Positions 4,337 through 7,217 of a stretch of 7,217 nt of DNA are shown piece after piece. Below the pieces are notes generated by a model. It saw only the letters and a program-made list of their open reading frames with translations, was not told the DNA's origin and did not search any database. The position numbers and the translations under genes are program-made. Each line of letters starts with the position of its first letter. The stretch's first letter is position 1. The DNA comes from an uncultured Lachnospiraceae bacterium. Its GTDB lineage: Bacteria; Bacillota; Clostridia; Lachnospirales; Lachnospiraceae. The stretch lies in assembly GCA_947628025.1 (NCBI GenBank), contig CANQYH010000162.1, forward strand, positions 1-7,217, in the 5' to 3' direction.

Positions 4337-6482
4337 CTTGACGCTCCCTCCTTTGATTCATTCTGGCGATCCGGTCCGTGATCGCCTTGGGCGGTTCGAC
4401 CTTCGGCGCGTCGGGATGCAGCAGCCAGGTGGCCGCGTAATGGGTGTCGCTGATCTTAAACATCGGCGGCTGCCGCTCAAAATCGATCTTCATCGCGTAC
4501 TTATTACGCGGAGCGAACGCGTCGCCCTTGGGCGGATAGATCATGTTCGGCGGCGTACCGGGGATCGATTCCAGCTTCTCGTTCGTATCCAGATCCGGCA
4601 TCGACGACAGCAGCGCCCAGGTATACGGATGAGCCGAATGATAGAAGATATCTTCGCTCGTGCCATACTCTACGATCTTGCCCGCGTACATGACCGCCAC
4701 GCGGTCCGCCATGTTCGCGACGACGCCCAAATCATGGGTGATGAAAATGACCGAAAGTTTCCTCTCCTCTTTCAGCTTATTGATCAGCTCCAGGATCTGG
4801 GACTGGATCGTCACGTCCAGAGCCGTGGTCGGTTCGTCGCAGATCAGGATGTCCGGGTTGGCCGCCAGAGCGATCGCGATCACGATACGCTGGCGCATAC
4901 CGCCGGAAAACTCAAACGGATACTGACGATAACGCTTATGGGGCTCCGCGATGCCCACCTCGTCCATCAGCTTGATGGCACGGTGTTTGGCGATCCGCCG
5001 CGTGACCTTATTCTTCACGCCGGCCGCATTCTCCATCAGATAATCGATGACGTCCACGGTCGCCGCATGGAAATCGCGCTTATCCTCCGCATTCAGGACC
5101 TCGTTGTAATGGTCGACCAGCCGGTGAATCAAATGCGCGATATTCTCTTTGATCAGTTCCAGGTCCGTAACAGCCGCTTCCGCCACTTCCCAGCCGGGCT
5201 GCTTGCCCCTGGCGACGATGCGGTCATGCTTGCGGACCTCTCTTTCGTGCGCCCGCAATACCTTGACGTTGTCCTTGATGCCCTGGAAATAATGGTCGAT
5301 CTCGCTCCTTAAGCTGCCGGAAAATGTGTAGCTCAGAGAGTCTTTCACGATCGCCAGCGGGTCGATGGTCTTTTTCACGGCCTCGGTCAGCTTCTTATGC
5401 GTCTCCAGGCACTCGCGGCGGTTCAGGCTCTCACGGCTGTAGACCTCCAGCGCCTTTTGCAGCTCCGCGATCGCCGTGCGCATATTTTCCCGGCTCTTAT
5501 CCGAAGAATATTTGAGCGCCCGCTGCGCGTCCGCGATGAACGCGGTCATAAAATGGCTGTCCAGATATTCTTTCAGATAATCGTTCAGCTTCTCTACCGG
5601 CATATCCGGCAGCGGCTCTCCGGCAAACGTCAGGTAATAGCCCATGCGGAAGAAATTCGGAACCGGTTTTTTCAGCGCTTCGCCGACGATCTCACGGATC
5701 CGGTACAGCTTTTCCAGCAGCGCCTTATATTCTTTCGCCTTAAAATCCTTTAAAAGCGCGGAAGAAAGAGTATTCATCTCCGCTTTATACGTAACCGGAT
5801 CGACCACATACTGGTTCAGCGAATCCACCGACTGCCGCGCGATGTCTTTCAGACGGTCCGTCGTCCCTTTGCCGACGGAATTTTTCTCCAGCTCAAAAGC
5901 CAGCTTGTCGATATCGTCCGCCGTCTCCTGCGCCGCCTCGAACGCGGAACGGTAGGCCGCCTCTAATTCAATATGTTTAAACTCAAATTTGTCAAATTTT
6001 TTGCAGTTTTCCGACGCCCGGCTCTTCGCCGCAGCATCGGGGGCCGACGCTTCCATCGCCTGCTCCAGCGATTTCAGATAGGAATTAAACGTCGCCCGGC
6101 TCTCCCGCTGCCTGGCCTTGCCTTTCAGAAGCATGGCCTCCGTCAGCTGCCGCCCGATGCGCACGATCGGGTTCAGGCTGGACATCGGGTCCTGGAAGAT
6201 CATCGCGATCTTGTCGCCGCGGATCTTATGGAAATCTTCCTCTGAAATCTTCAAAAGATCCTTGCCGTCGTAAATGATCTCGCCGGATTCAATGATCGAA
6301 TTGCCCGCCAGGATACCGAGGATGGCCTTGGAAGTCACGGACTTGCCGGAACCGGACTCGCCCACGATCGCCAGCGTCTCGCCCTTATACAGATCGAAAT
6401 CGATCTCGCGGACCGCCTGCACCTTGCCGTTGCTGGTGTGGAAAGATATTCTCAAATTGCGAACCTGTAATTTTTTCTCCAT
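4329..6482 (-). CDS. oppD: oligopeptide ABC transporter ATPase OppD/AmiE with very large insertion
   Basis: Partner ATPase of OppF. In 717 residues it shows Walker A GESGSGKS (41-48), Q-loop MIFQDP (Q97), signature FSGGMRQR (525-532), Walker B ILICDEP (545-551), TALD (553-556), H-loop His583, HPYTWALLSSMPD (618-630) and the C-terminal PGTPPNMIYPPKGDAFAPR (641-659). The usual length is about 330-360. Here the Q-loop and signature are 428 residues apart because of an insertion at about 124-488 predicted to be largely helical and highly charged, with one more globular patch (NFFRMGYYLTFAGEPLPDMP, 276-295). The core resumes at about 498 (AKHRAIKLMDEVGIAEP). No stop, frameshift or composition break is visible, so the gene looks intact. 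The C-terminal region has D, N, D and T where many OppD/DppD proteins have four cysteines, as in streptococcal AmiE. The ATG overlaps the oppC stop (TGATG), with GAGGAG about ten bases upstream. Confidence 0.95.
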   Translation of the reverse strand: MEKKLQVRNLRISFHTSNGKVQAVREIDFDLYKGETLAIVGESGSGKSVTSKAILGILAGNSIIESGEIIYDGKDLLKISEEDFHKIRGDKIAMIFQDPMSSLNPIVRIGRQLTEAMLLKGKARQRESRATFNSYLKSLEQAMEASAPDAAAKSRASENCKKFDKFEFKHIELEAAYRSAFEAAQETADDIDKLAFELEKNSVGKGTTDRLKDIARQSVDSLNQYVVDPVTYKAEMNTLSSALLKDFKAKEYKALLEKLYRIREIVGEALKKPVPNFFRMGYYLTFAGEPLPDMPVEKLNDYLKEYLDSHFMTAFIADAQRALKYSSDKSRENMRTAIAELQKALEVYSRESLNRRECLETHKKLTEAVKKTIDPLAIVKDSLSYTFSGSLRSEIDHYFQGIKDNVKVLRAHEREVRKHDRIVARGKQPGWEVAEAAVTDLELIKENIAHLIHRLVDHYNEVLNAEDKRDFHAATVDVIDYLMENAAGVKNKVTRRIAKHRAIKLMDEVGIAEPHKRYRQYPFEFSGGMRQRIVIAIALAANPDILICDEPTTALDVTIQSQILELINKLKEERKLSVIFITHDLGVVANMADRVAVMYAGKIVEYGTSEDIFYHSAHPYTWALLSSMPDLDTNEKLESIPGTPPNMIYPPKGDAFAPRNKYAMKIDFERQPPMFKISDTHYAATWLLHPDAPKVEPPKAITDRIARMNQRRERQDG

Positions 6483-7217
6483 CAGTCGTCCACTCCTCTC
6501 GTAGTCGGGTTAAAGGCGTCGCGCAGGCCGTTGCCGAACAGGTTGAAGCAGATCATCAGCAGTCCCAGGAAAATGCTGGGATACAGGATGGCATGGGGCG
6601 ATGTAGTAACCACCGCGTTGCCCTGGCTGAGCAGGGTGCCGATGGTGGTGCCTGCAAAGGAGCTCAGGTCCACGATCCCGAGGTACGTCATGGACGTCTC
6701 CGAACCGATGACGCCGGGGATGACCAGCGCGCAGCTGGTGATGATGGAGCCGATGCCGTTGGGGAAAATGTGCTTAAACATAAGCCGCCCATCGCTCGCG
6801 CCCAGGGTACGGGCCGCCAGGATGAACTCCTGCCCTTTGAAACGATAGAACTGACGCCTCGTCAGCGCAGCCATGCCGATCCACCCGGTCAGCACGAACG
6901 CGAACAGGAACGAGGGCACGACGCCGACCTTTTTCGCCAGATGCAGCTGGAACAGCGTCGTCACCACCACGAACGGTACGCCCGACAGCACGTCGGCGAT
7001 ACGGTCGAGGAGCATATCCACCCAGCCGCCGTAGTAGCCCTGGGCCGCGCCGTAGAACGCGCCGATCGTCAGGTTGATGGCGGAGACCAACAGAGCGAAC
7101 AGCAGGGAGAAACGAGCGCCCACGCCGATTCCGCAGAAGATATCCTGCCCCATGGCGTTGGTGCCCATCACGAAACTGGGCTCATGGCCGTTGAGGTAGA
7201 AATAGTAATTGTAATAA
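6482..7217 (-). CDS. oppC: oligopeptide ABC transporter permease OppC/AmiD, C-terminal part
   Basis: The C-terminal 244 residues of one of the two membrane channel subunits of the peptide importer. The frame is open to the right edge, so the N-terminus with the first transmembrane helix lies outside the window; a GTG at 7171 is internal. The visible part starts in the periplasmic/extracytoplasmic loop before MGTNAMGQDIF (17-27), the family's 'GTDxxGRD' site. After hydrophobic helices comes the EAA-type coupling loop FILAARTLGASDGRLMFKHI (131-150) followed by FPN, which docks into the ATPases. The last helix (about 209-228) is followed by NGLRDAFNPTTR (229-240), the typical end. Stop TGA overlaps the oppD ATG by one base. 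The AmiD-like sequence agrees with the AmiE/AmiF character of its neighbours. Confidence 0.95.
   Translation of the reverse strand, partial: YYNYYFYLNGHEPSFVMGTNAMGQDIFCGIGVGARFSLLFALLVSAINLTIGAFYGAAQGYYGGWVDMLLDRIADVLSGVPFVVVTTLFQLHLAKKVGVVPSFLFAFVLTGWIGMAALTRRQFYRFKGQEFILAARTLGASDGRLMFKHIFPNGIGSIITSCALVIPGVIGSETSMTYLGIVDLSSFAGTTIGTLLSQGNAVVTTSPHAILYPSIFLGLLMICFNLFGNGLRDAFNPTTRGVDD

Noticed and set aside
3611..5312. Long plus-strand frames opposite oppF and oppD (256 and 324 codons)
   Set aside because: They are antisense to genes with complete ATPase motifs, and their products show no recognisable domain.
7169..7171. GTG at 7171 as the start of oppC
   Set aside because: The frame stays open upstream to the window edge, and the residues there (NGHEPSFVMGTNAMGQD) continue the expected permease sequence. 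The real start is outside the window.

Overview
All recognisable genes lie on the minus strand, so the window reads right to left. The coding DNA is GC-rich, the ribosome-binding sites are strong AGGAG types, and the intergenic regions are AT-rich. Protein similarity points to a Gram-positive anaerobe of the Clostridia, most likely Lachnospiraceae. The main signs are AmiE/AmiF-style peptide transporter ATPases, a stand-alone FakA-type domain protein, a short LRR protein and a DUF2201-like protein. The assignment is from recalled family features, not from a search.

Right part (about 2590-7217): the distal end of an oligopeptide ABC transporter operon in the order oppC (its N-terminus lies beyond the window), oppD, oppF, then a small three-helix membrane protein resembling DUF3899. 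OppC stop and OppD start overlap by one base, OppD and OppF overlap by eight bases, and the last gene follows after 23 bases, so this is one translationally coupled unit. It appears to end at a hairpin-plus-T-run terminator near 2589-2623. OppC is a membrane channel subunit, and OppD and OppF are the two ATPases that power peptide import. Both ATPases carry large charged, helical insertions inside the nucleotide-binding domain: about 365 residues in OppD between Q-loop and signature, and about 100 in OppF before the Q-loop. This is the most unusual feature of the window.

Middle (2176-2699): no confident intact gene. It holds the terminator, a cluster of imperfect direct repeats that looks like a decayed or very small protein-coding element, and a good SigA-type promoter with extended -10 (2270-2298) firing leftward.

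Left part (1-2175): that promoter drives an 83-residue protein matching the domain that follows the kinase domain in FakA/YloV. One base after its stop comes a 445-residue leucine-rich-repeat protein whose linker contains in-frame 60-bp tandem repeats. After a 266-bp AT-rich gap comes the first 106 codons of a DUF2201-type (metallopeptidase-like/VWA-like) protein that runs off the left edge.
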